From the NCBI GenBank assembly GCA_040902925.1, contig JBBDWJ010000137.1, positions 1-34,112 of the forward strand: a stretch of 34,112 bases of DNA, given 5' to 3'. This DNA is from JBBDWJ01 sp040902925. Its GTDB lineage: Bacteria; Acidobacteriota; Terriglobia; Bryobacterales; UBA6623. The notes under the pieces were generated by a model. The model saw only the letters and a list, made by a program, of their open reading frames with translations, ran no database searches and was not told the DNA's origin. Position 1 is the stretch's first letter. Every line of letters starts with the position of its first letter. Positions 22,873 to 31,742 of the stretch are shown in pieces. The position numbers and the translations under genes are program-made.

Positions 22873-24471
22873 TTGACGCGCTCAAGAAAAAACAGGCTGG
22901 CGGTGTTCGTCCTTTGCTATATTTTTGCGGTGCTGGGAGGCGGCATGGCGCCTTTGCTGTCCCAGGACGCGCCAAATCCCGACGTGCGGCTGGTTCTGCT
23001 GATCACAGTGGACCAGTTCCGGTATGACTACCTGACGCGTTTTCGCGATGAATATTCCGGCGGGCTCGATCGCCTGCTCCGCGATGGCGCGAATTTCGTG
23101 AACACCAATATCGATCATTACCCGACTGTCACCGCGATCGGTCACGCGGGTATGGTCACGGGGGCGCTCCCCAAGCTCAGCGGCATCGTCGGCAATGATT
23201 GGTACGAGCGCGAAGCGGGCCATAACGTCACCAGCGTGGAAGACGGAACCGAGAAATTGCTGGGCGGTTCCGACGCCGCGGGAGCGTCGCCGCGCCGGTT
23301 GCTGGTCAGTACCATCAGCGATGAGCTGAAGCGCGCCCACTCCGATTCGAAGGTCATTGGAGTGTCGTCCAAAGACCGCGGCGCCATCTTGCCGGCCGGC
23401 CATATGGCCGACGCCGCCTACTGGTTCGATTCCGGCACCGGAACGATGGCCAGCAGCACGTACTATTTCCCGGTCTTGCCGGCATGGGTGCGGCAGTTCA
23501 ACACGCCCGGGCCGGCGGCTCAGTTCGCGGCGAAAGAATGGCGATTCGGCGATGGAGCCGACGGGCTTTTGCAGATGCCCGCCGAAGCCGGACGCAAGCT
23601 CTATGGCGCCGTGTATGGCAGTCCTTTCGCGAATGAGATTCTGGAAAGCTTCGCGGAAGAGGCCGTACGCCAGGAGAAACTCGGCCAGCGCGGCGCCATG
23701 GATTTTCTATCCGTCAGCTTTTCTTCCAACGACGTCGTCGGCCACAGCCACGGGCCCGATTCGCCCCAGGTGCATGATATCAGTATCCGCACCGATCGTC
23801 TGCTCGCGAAGCTGTTTGACTTCTTGGACCAATCGATCGGAATGCAGCACGTGCTGGTCGCCTTCACGGCCGACCACGGCGTGATGCCGGTACCGGAAGT
23901 GTTGCGCGACAACCGCATGCCGGGCGGCCGCATGTCGAGTTCAGGTTTGTTTGATCCCATTCGGGAAGCGCTCGCGGCCCGCTTCGGGCCGGGCAAATGG
24001 ATTGAGGGAACCGCCGGCACCTCACCTTACTTCAACCTGGAGTTGATCCGCGAGAACAAGCTGGACCGCGCGGAGGTCGAGCGAGTCGCCGCGGAAGCAG
24101 CGGAGGCGATTCCCCAGGTTGCCCGCGTCTACACGCGCACCCAGTTGCTGCGCGGAATGGTTCCCGACGATGCGATCAGCCAGCAAATCGCGCGCAGCTA
24201 CCACCCGCGGCGCTCCGGTGATCTGGAGATTGTGTTGGACTCCTACTGGATTCGGGGCGATCGCGGCACAACTCACGGCACGCCCTACGTGTACGACACC
24301 CACATTCCCCTCATCTTCATGGGGCCGGGGATTCGGGCCGGGCGTTACGTTCGCCCGGTAGCGTTGAAGGATCTGGCCCCCAGCCTGGCGACGCTGATGG
24401 ACGTTGAGACGCCTAGCGGTTCTGAAGGCAGGGCGCTCTACGAAATGATGACCGCCGCCGCGGACCGCTAG
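22873..24471 (+). CDS. Secreted PafA-type alkaline phosphatase
   Basis: This is an exported phosphate-monoesterase of the alkaline-phosphatase superfamily, resembling Elizabethkingia PafA. I prefer the TTG at 22873: it starts a signal peptide (RKNRLAVFVLCYIFAVLGGG, likely cut near residue 31) and has ggaggga upstream; the GTG at 22783 would add 30 residues without support. All expected active-site residues are visible: metal-binding Asp 47 (TVDQFR), nucleophile Thr 87 (YPTVTAIGHA), Asn 108 (GNDWY), Lys 167 and Arg 169 (SSKDRGAILPAGH), Asp 287 and His 291 (SNDVVGH), Asp 334-His 335 (TADHG) and His 468 (TTHGTPY). The Lys/Arg pair marks PafA-like monoesterases. It should release phosphate from organic esters in the periplasm. 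I saw no Pho-box. Confidence 0.88.
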   Translation: MTRSRKNRLAVFVLCYIFAVLGGGMAPLLSQDAPNPDVRLVLLITVDQFRYDYLTRFRDEYSGGLDRLLRDGANFVNTNIDHYPTVTAIGHAGMVTGALPKLSGIVGNDWYEREAGHNVTSVEDGTEKLLGGSDAAGASPRRLLVSTISDELKRAHSDSKVIGVSSKDRGAILPAGHMADAAYWFDSGTGTMASSTYYFPVLPAWVRQFNTPGPAAQFAAKEWRFGDGADGLLQMPAEAGRKLYGAVYGSPFANEILESFAEEAVRQEKLGQRGAMDFLSVSFSSNDVVGHSHGPDSPQVHDISIRTDRLLAKLFDFLDQSIGMQHVLVAFTADHGVMPVPEVLRDNRMPGGRMSSSGLFDPIREALAARFGPGKWIEGTAGTSPYFNLELIRENKLDRAEVERVAAEAAEAIPQVARVYTRTQLLRGMVPDDAISQQIARSYHPRRSGDLEIVLDSYWIRGDRGTTHGTPYVYDTHIPLIFMGPGIRAGRYVRPVALKDLAPSLATLMDVETPSGSEGRALYEMMTAAADR

Positions 24472-24514
24472 CCCGTTGGCCGCAGGCGCGGGAAGAGAAC
24501 GCGGCGGGCCCGGC

Positions 24515-26098
24515 TTAACGCGTCAGCGTCAGCACGACGACCGATCGCGGCGGAAGCTTGGCCGTGAGATCGCTGCCGCTTAGGTTGGCCCCGCTGAACG
24601 CCTCGGGCTTCACCCGGTTCGGCGAGTCGAAGGTATTCTCCGCATCCATCGCCCCCGCTGTTAGGATTTGTCCCGCCACCTTGCTGAACTTCTCGCCTTC
24701 GATCTTTCCTTGGAGAGAGATCTCCGCCTTGGGGTCGAGATTGGCCAGGCTGAGGTGGACCCTGCCTTCCGCATCGCGTGAGGCCGAAGCATTGACGGCG
24801 GCAAGCGAAGTCTCGCCGAAGGTGTAGTTGTCAGATTTCAACTCGACCGGCAGCGACGTTGCGTCGTGGTGGACTTTGTACATGTCGAAGACATGATAGG
24901 TCGGGGTGAGCACCATCTTGTCGCCTTCGGTGAGAATTAGCGCCTGCAGCACATTGACGAGCTGAGCGATGTTGGCCATTCTCACCCGCTTGGCGTGATG
25001 GTGGAGGATGTTGAACGTCGCGCCCGCGACGACGGCGTCGCGGATCGTGTTGCGCTGGTAGAGAAACGCCGGGTTGGTACCCGGCTCGGCCTGATACCAG
25101 GTGCCCCATTCATCGACGTAGAGCCCGACGCGATTCTGGGGATCTTCCCGTTCCATGATGACCTCGGCGCGCGTCAGCAGGTCTTCCATCTGCAGCGCAT
25201 CGCGCAGCACGGCTGCCCAGCCATCCTCCGCGAAGCCGACGGCGGGCAGTTTGTCCTGCCAGGTGCCGCCGAGCGTGTAGTAGTGCAGCGAAACGCCCTC
25301 CATGCCGCCGCGGACCCGCTTCATCAGCACGTCAAGCCATTCCAGCCGCGTGCCGCCGGGGCCAGCCGCGACGCGCGTCAGCTTGTTGTCGCCCAGGTCG
25401 CGCGCGTAGACGCTGAAGCGCCGGTAGAGGTCGGAGTAATACTCCGGCGTCATACGCCCGCCGCAGCCCCAGTTCTCATTGCCGATGCCGAAAAACGGCA
25501 CCTTCCACGGTTCAGCGCGGCCGTTTTCGCGGCGCTCGTTGGCGAGCGTGCTGTTGCCGTTGAAGGTCATGTACTCGACCCAATCCATCATCTCGCCGGG
25601 CGTGCCGCTGCCGACGTTGGCGGCGACATAGGGGTCGGCGCCGATCAGCTCACAGAAATCCAGAAACTCATGCGTGCCGAAGCTATTGTCTTCGACGACG
25701 TTGCCCCAGTGGACGTTGACGCGGCTGGGCCGCTCCGGGCCGATGCCGTCGCGCCAGTGGTACTGATCGGCGAAGCAGCCGCCGGGCCAGCGCAGGTTGG
25801 GGATGTTGATCTTCTTGAGCGCCGCGATGATGTCGTTGCGCATACCCCGCGTGTTGGGGATCGGGGAATTCTTGCCGACCCACAAGCCACCGTAGATGCA
25901 GCGGCCGAGGTGTTCGGCGAAATGGCCGTAGATGTGGCGGCTGATCCGCGGGCCGGGCTGGTCGGCGCGGATCGTCAAGGTGGCGCTTTTGGCGGCGTTC
26001 TGAGCCAGCGCAACGCTGCAGCCGCAGACAACCAGGAGAATGGCGGCAAGGCCGGTCGAGAGATTTTTGGGGATTCTCACGGCCAAGAAGTCTAGCAC
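24515..26098 (-). CDS. GH51 alpha-L-arabinofuranosidase, Sec-exported (copy A)
   Basis: This 527-residue GH51 enzyme removes terminal alpha-L-arabinofuranosyl groups from arabinoxylan or arabinan. The N-terminus carries a Sec signal (LSTGLAAILLVVCGCSVALAQ split around residues 13-33). The catalytic (beta/alpha)8 domain includes RHIYGHFAEHLG, NLRWPGGCFADQYHWRDGIGP, acid/base Glu 208 in GIGNENWG and nucleophile Glu 330 in VDEWGTWY; the all-beta C-terminal domain ends PPRSVVVLTL. The start is a GTG at 26098; GTG at 26080 is an alternative that removes six residues and leaves a more standard n-region. No strong ribosome binding site precedes either. A LacI-type operator half-palindrome lies only 13-27 bases upstream of the first GTG, so expression is probably controlled by sugar availability. 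Confidence 0.93.
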   Translation of the reverse strand: MLDFLAVRIPKNLSTGLAAILLVVCGCSVALAQNAAKSATLTIRADQPGPRISRHIYGHFAEHLGRCIYGGLWVGKNSPIPNTRGMRNDIIAALKKINIPNLRWPGGCFADQYHWRDGIGPERPSRVNVHWGNVVEDNSFGTHEFLDFCELIGADPYVAANVGSGTPGEMMDWVEYMTFNGNSTLANERRENGRAEPWKVPFFGIGNENWGCGGRMTPEYYSDLYRRFSVYARDLGDNKLTRVAAGPGGTRLEWLDVLMKRVRGGMEGVSLHYYTLGGTWQDKLPAVGFAEDGWAAVLRDALQMEDLLTRAEVIMEREDPQNRVGLYVDEWGTWYQAEPGTNPAFLYQRNTIRDAVVAGATFNILHHHAKRVRMANIAQLVNVLQALILTEGDKMVLTPTYHVFDMYKVHHDATSLPVELKSDNYTFGETSLAAVNASASRDAEGRVHLSLANLDPKAEISLQGKIEGEKFSKVAGQILTAGAMDAENTFDSPNRVKPEAFSGANLSGSDLTAKLPPRSVVVLTLTR

Positions 26099-26110
26099 GA
26101 AAAGCGCCAG

Positions 26111-26125
26111 CCATGAAAGCGCTTA
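26111..26125. promoter_or_regulatory. LacI-type operator candidate upstream of GH51 copy A
   Basis: The 14 bases ccatgaaagcgctt are identical to those at 29732-29745, in the same plus-strand orientation. The core tgaaagcgctta is a near-palindrome centred on the GC step, as in LacI-family and catabolite-responsive operators. It lies between the GH51 copy A start and its upstream sequence, where a repressor could block transcription. No LacI-family gene is in the window. Confidence 0.55.
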
Positions 26126-26195
26126 CCCGCACCGCCGAGCAAACTCGGGGCGGCCGTCTTCGCCTAGGCCGGCTGTCGAGCAGATTGGTTCTGCT

Positions 26196-27800
26196 TCAGG
26201 AGATCCGAAGATCGAGCGCCACCACCGCTTTCGCCGGTATGTTGACCACCGCTACGCCGCCGCTGACCTCAACGCTCAGTTTCGACAGTTCAACGGCATT
26301 GGGCTTGTCGAATGTGTTTGTGGCGGCCATTTCTTCGTGGGTCAGCAGTGTGCCTTGACCTTCCGCAATCTGCCCCCCGCCGGCAAGCCGTAGCCGGGCG
26401 TTGAGCGGCTCGCTCAACGATGGATTGGTGAGCGTTACGCAAAGGCGCTTGCCGCGGATCGACGCCGAGCCCGACACGCCCGCTATCTTGACCGAGCCCT
26501 CAAGAATCGGCACGTTGAGTTCGGGAACCTTGACACTCATCGGTACAAGATCGGCGCCCATGTGCGGCCGATACATCTCGAACGCGTAATAGGCGGGAGT
26601 GCGCGCGTACTTGTCCTCGACCGCCGCGAACAACGAATGCAGGCAGTTGATCGTCTGCGCCACGTTGGCCATCTCCATCTTCTCGGCGTTGCGGTTGAAG
26701 ATGTCAAAAGTCATCGCCGCGTGCAGCGCGTCGCGCAGCGTGATCGTCTGGCTGAGGAGGTACCGCGGGCCGAGCTCGGTGCCGCCCTTGTACCAGTTGC
26801 CCCATTCATCGAGAACGAACTTCGTCTGGTGCTCGGGGTCATACTTGCCCATGATGCGCCAATGGTCGAGCATCACCTTCTCGATGCGCATGCCCTTGTG
26901 CAGCACGGCGTACCAGCCCTTTTCGTCGAACTTCGCGCCGTCCTCGGCAGTCTGGCGAAAGTCAGTGTAGTAGTGCAGCGCGAAGCCGTCCACACGCACG
27001 CCGCGAATGCCCCGTAGCCCCGCGAAGAAATCTTCGGTCCATGCCAGGTCGCCATCGGTGGAATGCCCGCGCGGTCCGGTGGCGACCAGAAACGGCTCCA
27101 GATAGGCGGGAAACTGCGTGATGAACTTGCGGTACTCGGTAGCGTACTCGCCGCCGGTCATATTGCCGCCGCAGCCCCACGACTCGTTGCCGACGCCCCA
27201 ATACTTGATGTTGAACGGCTCTTTGTCGCCGTTCGAGGCGCGCTCATCGGCCAAAGAAACCGTGCCGGCCGGCGCGTTCGAATAAAGCACCCAGTCGTGG
27301 AATTCCTTCGGCGTGCTCGAGCCGACATTGGCGGCGACATAGGGCTCGGCGCCGACGAGCCGGCAGAGCCGCATGAACTCGTGAATGCCAAAGTGGTTCG
27401 TCTCATCAGCGTGGACGCCCTCGGGCATGCGGGCTTCCCAGAAATTGTAAGTGCGCGGGCGCCTGCCGGCGTCGCCGATGCCGTCGCGCCAGTGGTAGCC
27501 GTCGGCGAAGCAGCCGCCCGGCCAGCGCAGGTTGGGCGCGCCGATGGCCTTCATGTCGTCGACGAACTGCTTGCGAATTCCGTCGACGTTCGGAATCTTC
27601 GAGTCGCGGCCAACCCAGATGCCGTCATAGATCACCCCGCCAAGGTGCTCGATGAAGTGACCGTAGATGTGCGGATTGATGCGCGGACCGGCCTTCGCCG
27701 GCGTCAATACGATTTCAGCATCGGCCGCCCGCGCGAGGCGGGGAGCCGCAAGCGAGGCGATCCCGGCGCCGGCGGCTTTAAGAAAAATGCGTCGTTTCAC
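26196..27800 (-). CDS. GH51 alpha-L-arabinofuranosidase, TAT-exported (copy B)
   Basis: This 534-residue paralogue of copy A has a twin-arginine-like signal (MKRRIFLKAAGAGIASLAAP, cleavage near residue 25). The GH51 hallmarks are all present: INPHIYGHFIEHLGG, LRWPGGCFADGYHWRDGIG, acid/base Glu 206 in GVGNESWGCGG and nucleophile Glu 332 in LDEWGNWYK. The C-terminal beta domain ends IPAKAVVALDLR. The differing signal type and sequence divergence from copy A suggest different oligosaccharide preference, not redundancy; this is inference. It lies 97 bases upstream of copy A on the same strand. I did not find the LacI-type palindrome in the 138 bases before its start, so it may be expressed from the GH39 promoter or constitutively. 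Confidence 0.93.
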   Translation of the reverse strand: MKRRIFLKAAGAGIASLAAPRLARAADAEIVLTPAKAGPRINPHIYGHFIEHLGGVIYDGIWVGRDSKIPNVDGIRKQFVDDMKAIGAPNLRWPGGCFADGYHWRDGIGDAGRRPRTYNFWEARMPEGVHADETNHFGIHEFMRLCRLVGAEPYVAANVGSSTPKEFHDWVLYSNAPAGTVSLADERASNGDKEPFNIKYWGVGNESWGCGGNMTGGEYATEYRKFITQFPAYLEPFLVATGPRGHSTDGDLAWTEDFFAGLRGIRGVRVDGFALHYYTDFRQTAEDGAKFDEKGWYAVLHKGMRIEKVMLDHWRIMGKYDPEHQTKFVLDEWGNWYKGGTELGPRYLLSQTITLRDALHAAMTFDIFNRNAEKMEMANVAQTINCLHSLFAAVEDKYARTPAYYAFEMYRPHMGADLVPMSVKVPELNVPILEGSVKIAGVSGSASIRGKRLCVTLTNPSLSEPLNARLRLAGGGQIAEGQGTLLTHEEMAATNTFDKPNAVELSKLSVEVSGGVAVVNIPAKAVVALDLRIS

Positions 27801-27938
27801 GGCTAGCTACCCTCCCTGCGAGTTTTCTCGAAACGCCGAAAAGGCGAGGTAGTCACGGATCCACCCAGTTGAACGCAGAGAAGAGCAGATATCTGCGTTA
27901 CCCCGCGTTCCTCCGCGGCTGCATTTCTTTAGGTCTCA
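27801..27938. other. Gap between GH39 and GH51 copy B with a crgcag-type dispersed repeat
   Basis: The stretch from about 27870 to 27930 (gaacgcagagaagagcagat, then ctgcgttaccccgcgttcct) resembles a non-coding 'gcagag/ctgcgt' repeat that I know to be scattered in many environmental bacterial genomes. It is weakly self-complementary (cgcaga with tctgcg). It separates two minus-strand glycosidase genes and might act as a transcript-stabilising hairpin. The match is from memory only. Confidence 0.35.
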
Positions 27939-29630
27939 TTACCACTGCAACGTGAGCAGCGAGACGCCCTGCCGAGGGAGCGAAAACGAAATATCGACCG
28001 TGCCCTCCCCGGCCTCGCGCCACTCCGGCGAACCCAGCATCGCCAACTGCCCGGCTGCCTCAAGCTGCGCGTATTGCTCCGCGGTTGGCGATTGCGGCTC
28101 GCCCATCTTTTTCCAAACCTCGTATGAGTTGCCGTGCTCGCCGTCGACGCGGTAGTGGTGCAGCAGTACGCGCTCGCCCGAAATACCCGAGACGGAAAAA
28201 TCGATAACGGCCGCCGGCGCCGGCAGGTCGTCGTCGTGATAGTTCCAGACCATCACGGTGACCGAGCGCTCGCCGCGGCTGGCCAAGGCGTTGATATCGG
28301 GCGCGGCCCGTACGCCGCTCTCGACGATCGCGTCCAGATCCAGCGCGCCGGAGCTTTTCGCCGCTACCCGTTCGCCGCCCATCATTCCGAACATGCGAAA
28401 CACATTCAGCACCGGCTTGTCGATGCCGTTGGTCGCCAGGTCGCGAAAGCCGTCGAAATAGCGCTGGTCTTCAAACTCGAACGCCCAGGTGACGGCGCCC
28501 TCGAAGCGAACTTTGTGGCGCGCGGCCAGGTCATGCTTGCGGGCGAATGCGGCCGCCGTGTAGCTCGAATACATCGTGCCGTTGCGATAGCCGTTCTGCG
28601 GATGAAGCTGCATCGAGCAGGCGGCGCAGCCCTCGGGGTCGGATTCGCCGATGATGATCGGCAGCTCCCGCAGCTCCGGGTACGAGGCGACGATTTCGAA
28701 TCCGCGCGAGATATCCTGCAACTGCGAGTTGATGCCCATCTGCACGTGCTCGCCGACGACTTGCGGGCGGCCTTTGGCGTGGAATCCGATGTAGTCGATC
28801 GGCGAGCCGGTCTGGCCAGTGGCATGGTTTTTGCCGCGAACGACGTGATCCAGAAAGCCGCGCAAAAACTCCGCGGCGCGCTCGCTGCGCGGCCCGGTCG
28901 AGTGCGGTCCGCCGACCCGGGCGCCCGGCGCGGCCCGTTTTACGGCATCCACCGCATAGTCGTAGAGCTTGTGATACTCCTCCGGAGTGCCCTGCCAGTA
29001 GCCGATGTTGGGCTCGTTCCAGACCTGCCAATACCAGGACTCGACCTCTTGCTTGCCATATTTTTCGATGCAATGCAGCACCCAGCGGTGAACAAGCTCC
29101 GCCCATTTTTCGTAATCGCGAGGCGGATAGGCCCAGCCGGTAAAGATGTTTGCGTACTGCTGGTCGGGCCCCCAGTGGTGGCGGTAGGGATCGGGCTTCA
29201 CCGAAAGAGCCTCGGGCATGAACCCGATCTCGACCAGCGGCTTCATCCCGCGCTCGATATAGGTATCGAAGATACGGTCCACGATCGTCCAGTCGTAGAC
29301 CGGATTGCCGTTTGCATCCTCGGTATAGGCGTTCGTCGATCCCCACTTGAGGGCTGCGGTGCCGTCACCGGTGGTCAGCAGGTTGTGCGCGCGGACGTGG
29401 ACCGTCACCGGGCTCAGGGCCGCCAGCTCGGTGAGGAGTTTGCGGCCGTCTTTCATGTAGGTGTAGTTCGGTTCGTCGTACCCGAAAAAACTATAGACGG
29501 GCTTGAGCGGCCCAAGCGATTTTGCGGCATCGACCTCGACGTGGACCGTTTGCCCTGCGGCGGTGAGCACTGTTGCGATGTGCACCAATGCGGCCAGGCA
29601 GAGGAAGAAGAAACGGCGGCGCATCAACAT
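27939..29630 (-). CDS. GH39 beta-xylosidase-like glycosidase, secreted
   Basis: This 563-residue glycosidase fits family GH39, whose bacterial members are mostly beta-xylosidases. A Sec signal spans about residues 1-26 (RRRFFFLCLAALVHIATVL, cut after TAAG or nearby). The acid/base is Glu 206 in WQVWNEPNIGYW, followed by GTPEEYHKLYDYAVDAVK; the nucleophile is probably Glu 329 in PIIIGESDPEG. The latter context is less standard than the family's usual xxEW/F sequence, so the precise activity is uncertain. The C-terminal beta-sandwich includes GVSLLTL. It diverges from the GH51 gene at 29841, with a LacI-type palindrome in the gap. The starts at 29630 and 29624 are both ATG and cannot be separated. 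Confidence 0.85.
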   Translation of the reverse strand: MLMRRRFFFLCLAALVHIATVLTAAGQTVHVEVDAAKSLGPLKPVYSFFGYDEPNYTYMKDGRKLLTELAALSPVTVHVRAHNLLTTGDGTAALKWGSTNAYTEDANGNPVYDWTIVDRIFDTYIERGMKPLVEIGFMPEALSVKPDPYRHHWGPDQQYANIFTGWAYPPRDYEKWAELVHRWVLHCIEKYGKQEVESWYWQVWNEPNIGYWQGTPEEYHKLYDYAVDAVKRAAPGARVGGPHSTGPRSERAAEFLRGFLDHVVRGKNHATGQTGSPIDYIGFHAKGRPQVVGEHVQMGINSQLQDISRGFEIVASYPELRELPIIIGESDPEGCAACSMQLHPQNGYRNGTMYSSYTAAAFARKHDLAARHKVRFEGAVTWAFEFEDQRYFDGFRDLATNGIDKPVLNVFRMFGMMGGERVAAKSSGALDLDAIVESGVRAAPDINALASRGERSVTVMVWNYHDDDLPAPAAVIDFSVSGISGERVLLHHYRVDGEHGNSYEVWKKMGEPQSPTAEQYAQLEAAGQLAMLGSPEWREAGEGTVDISFSLPRQGVSLLTLQW

Positions 29631-29731
29631 GGGCGTCTACCTCGAGATGTGTTCGCAAGCGGCCTTCGCCGGCGGTCGCGCAAATCTTCCCTTGGCCGGT
29701 TGGCCGCCGCGGGAACGGGTCCGGGCGACTT

Positions 29732-29748
29732 CCATGAAAGCGCTTTCT
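29732..29748. promoter_or_regulatory. LacI-type operator in the GH39/GH51 divergent promoter
   Basis: The perfect 12-base palindrome GAAAGCGCTTTC (29736-29747) sits within ccatgaaagcgctttct, a close fit to LacI-family and catabolite-responsive operators. It is near the centre of the 210-base gap between the GH39 gene (start 29630, minus) and the GH51 copy C gene (start 29841, plus), so one site could control both directions. Its 14-base core is repeated upstream of GH51 copy A at 26111-26124. Confidence 0.65.
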
Positions 29749-29840
29749 TTCTGCGCATGCTGCATGGTACAACAGAACGTGCTCGCCGCCAAGCAGCGGC
29801 GAATTCAGGGTCCACCATCCCATTGAGGTCACAGCAAACC

Positions 29841-31493
29841 ATGGCAGACCGAAACCGTCGCGAGTTCCTATCTCAGATCCTTTCCTCCAGTTCCGCGTTG
29901 GCCGCGGGGGCCTGGCTGAGCAGCCTTGGCTACGCCCAGACCCGCGGACCGGCGCGTGTCGTCATCCATCAGCACCGCGTGCGTGCGTCGATGGACCGCC
30001 GGCTGCTCGGCGCGTTCCTCGAACACCTCGGCCGCGCCATCTACACCGGCGTGTACGAGCCCGATTCGAAGCACGCCGACGCCAGCGGCTTCCGCAAAGA
30101 TGTCATCTCTGAAATCGGCCAGATGGAAGTGCCCATCATGCGCTACCCGGGCGGAAATTTTGTTTCGGGCTACGACTGGCTGCACGGCGTAGGCCCCAAA
30201 GACAAACGCCCCACGGTGTTGGAGCGCGCCTGGAATTCCATCGAGACCAACCAATTCGGCACCAACGAATTTCTGGACTGGTGCAAGCTCGTGAAAACCG
30301 AACCGCTGCTGGCCACCAATCTCGGAACCGGCACCGCGGAAACATCCGCCGCGCTGATGGAGTATTGCAACGTCGAAAGCGGCACGCGCTGGAGCAATTT
30401 GCGCCGCGAGCACGGCTACGCGCAGCCCCACAACGTGAAGTATTGGTGCCTGGGCAACGAAATGGACGGCCCCTGGCAGATCGGCCACATGCCCGCCCGC
30501 GAGTACGGCCGCAAGGCCCGCGACGCCGCCCGCCAGATGCGGGTCATCGATCGCGACACGCAGTTGATCGCTTGCGGCTCGAGCAGCCCCAGCATGGAGA
30601 CCTACATGGTCTGGGACCGCGAAGTGCTCGAGGAATGCTACGACCAGGTCGACGGCATTTCGCTGCACTGCTACTACGGCAACACCGAATCGCAGACCGG
30701 CGGCGAGGCGGCGCGCTATGTCGGCATGAATCTCGATATGGACCGCCAGATTCAGGAGGTCGCCGCCGTCTGCGACTACGTGCAAGGCCTGCAAAATAGC
30801 CCTAAACGGCTATGGCTGTCGTTTGACGAATGGAACGTGTGGTACCGCGCGCGCAGCGGGCGCTTCTCGAACGGCGACAAGAAGTTCGCGCCACCCCTGC
30901 TCGAGGAAGTCTACAACCTCGAAGACGCTTTGCTGGTTGGAGGGTTCGTCAATACGCTGCTGCGCCAGGCCGAGCGCGTGCGCGTCGGTTGTCTGGCGCA
31001 GATCCTTAACGTGATTGCGCCGCTGATGACCAACGCCGATACGGTCCTGCGGCAGAGCATTTACTACCCCTACGCGTGGGCGCTGAAGTACGCTCACGGC
31101 AATGTGCTCGATCTGCTGGTCGAGTCGGACACCTACGAAGCGCGGCCTCCGATCGGGGGAACCGGCGGGTTCCAGCGTCCCGACAACGCGCAGCGCATTC
31201 CTTATCTGGACGCGGTGGCCACGATGAACCCCGGCAACGGCCAGATCGCCCTGTTCCTGCTCAATCGCGATCTCGACGCGGAACGCGAGGTTACGGTGGA
31301 GGTCCAAGACCCGACTCCGACGCGGGTGATGACCTGCCAGACCCTGACCGGACCGGATCTGAAGGCTCACAACACCTTCGAGGACGCCAAGAAGGTCGTG
31401 CCGCAGCAACTCGACGCTCCGTCCGCCGGGCAGCGGATGACGTTCAAACTGCCGGCTCGCTCTTACACCGTCGCGCAGATCGCCACGAGCTGA
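29841..31493 (+). CDS. GH51 alpha-L-arabinofuranosidase, TAT-exported (copy C)
   Basis: This 550-residue GH51 enzyme is divergent from copies A and B. The N-terminus MADRNRREFLSQILSSSSAL looks like a TAT signal with an RREFL motif, cleavage near residue 32. Family motifs are LLGAFLEHLGRAIYTG, MRYPGGNFVSGYDWLHGVGP, acid/base Glu 207 in YWCLGNEMDGPW and nucleophile Glu 330 in SFDEWNVWYR. The C-terminal beta domain ends FKLPARSYTVAQI. GNEMDGPW resembles the arabinofuranosidase subgroup acting on arabino-oligosaccharides. I chose the ATG at 29841 because the signal starts there; the same frame happens to be open far upstream, antisense to GH39, which is not coding. Only a weak ribosome site (gaggtc) is seen 14 bases upstream. 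It is the only plus-strand member of the locus. Confidence 0.92.
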   Translation: MADRNRREFLSQILSSSSALAAGAWLSSLGYAQTRGPARVVIHQHRVRASMDRRLLGAFLEHLGRAIYTGVYEPDSKHADASGFRKDVISEIGQMEVPIMRYPGGNFVSGYDWLHGVGPKDKRPTVLERAWNSIETNQFGTNEFLDWCKLVKTEPLLATNLGTGTAETSAALMEYCNVESGTRWSNLRREHGYAQPHNVKYWCLGNEMDGPWQIGHMPAREYGRKARDAARQMRVIDRDTQLIACGSSSPSMETYMVWDREVLEECYDQVDGISLHCYYGNTESQTGGEAARYVGMNLDMDRQIQEVAAVCDYVQGLQNSPKRLWLSFDEWNVWYRARSGRFSNGDKKFAPPLLEEVYNLEDALLVGGFVNTLLRQAERVRVGCLAQILNVIAPLMTNADTVLRQSIYYPYAWALKYAHGNVLDLLVESDTYEARPPIGGTGGFQRPDNAQRIPYLDAVATMNPGNGQIALFLLNRDLDAEREVTVEVQDPTPTRVMTCQTLTGPDLKAHNTFEDAKKVVPQQLDAPSAGQRMTFKLPARSYTVAQIATS

Positions 31494-31560
31494 CCCGCGG
31501 GCCCGCCAGCGCGCGGAGCTGTTGCGGAGCCGAGGGGCCTCATGGCGCTTGCGGTCACCA

Positions 31561-31605
31561 ATCGCCGCAGGCGATCTGAGCCCCACCCGCGAGGGTGGGG
31601 TCACT
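31561..31605 (+). repeat. REP element, left arm of a REPIN-like pair
   Basis: The unit consists of two small hairpins: ATCGCC-gca-GGCGAT (31561-31575), then CCCCACCC-gcga-GGGTGGGG (31581-31600), the latter with a GNRA-type tetraloop. The same arrangement recurs inverted at 31743-31788, with two substitutions and one inserted base. Paired inverted REPs with a spacer are the defining layout of REPINs. Confidence 0.75.
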
Positions 31606-31742
31606 TGAGGTATAACCCAGGCACATAGGTAACAGAATTCGGTATCCGGAACAGGAGGAGGACTTTCGCTTAGAGCTGGAAGTGCGCCCGGACGCTCAAT
31701 GATTCAAAGTCCCCGCGGTGTTGCAACAGCGGATGAAAAATT

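Noticed and set aside
28134..29840. Very long open frame antisense to the GH39 gene, continuous with GH51 copy C
   Set aside because: It would fuse 569 residues of low-complexity, Arg/Ala/Val-rich sequence to a protein with its own TAT signal. It mirrors GH39 codon structure and high GC, so it is a shadow frame; the real start is 29841.
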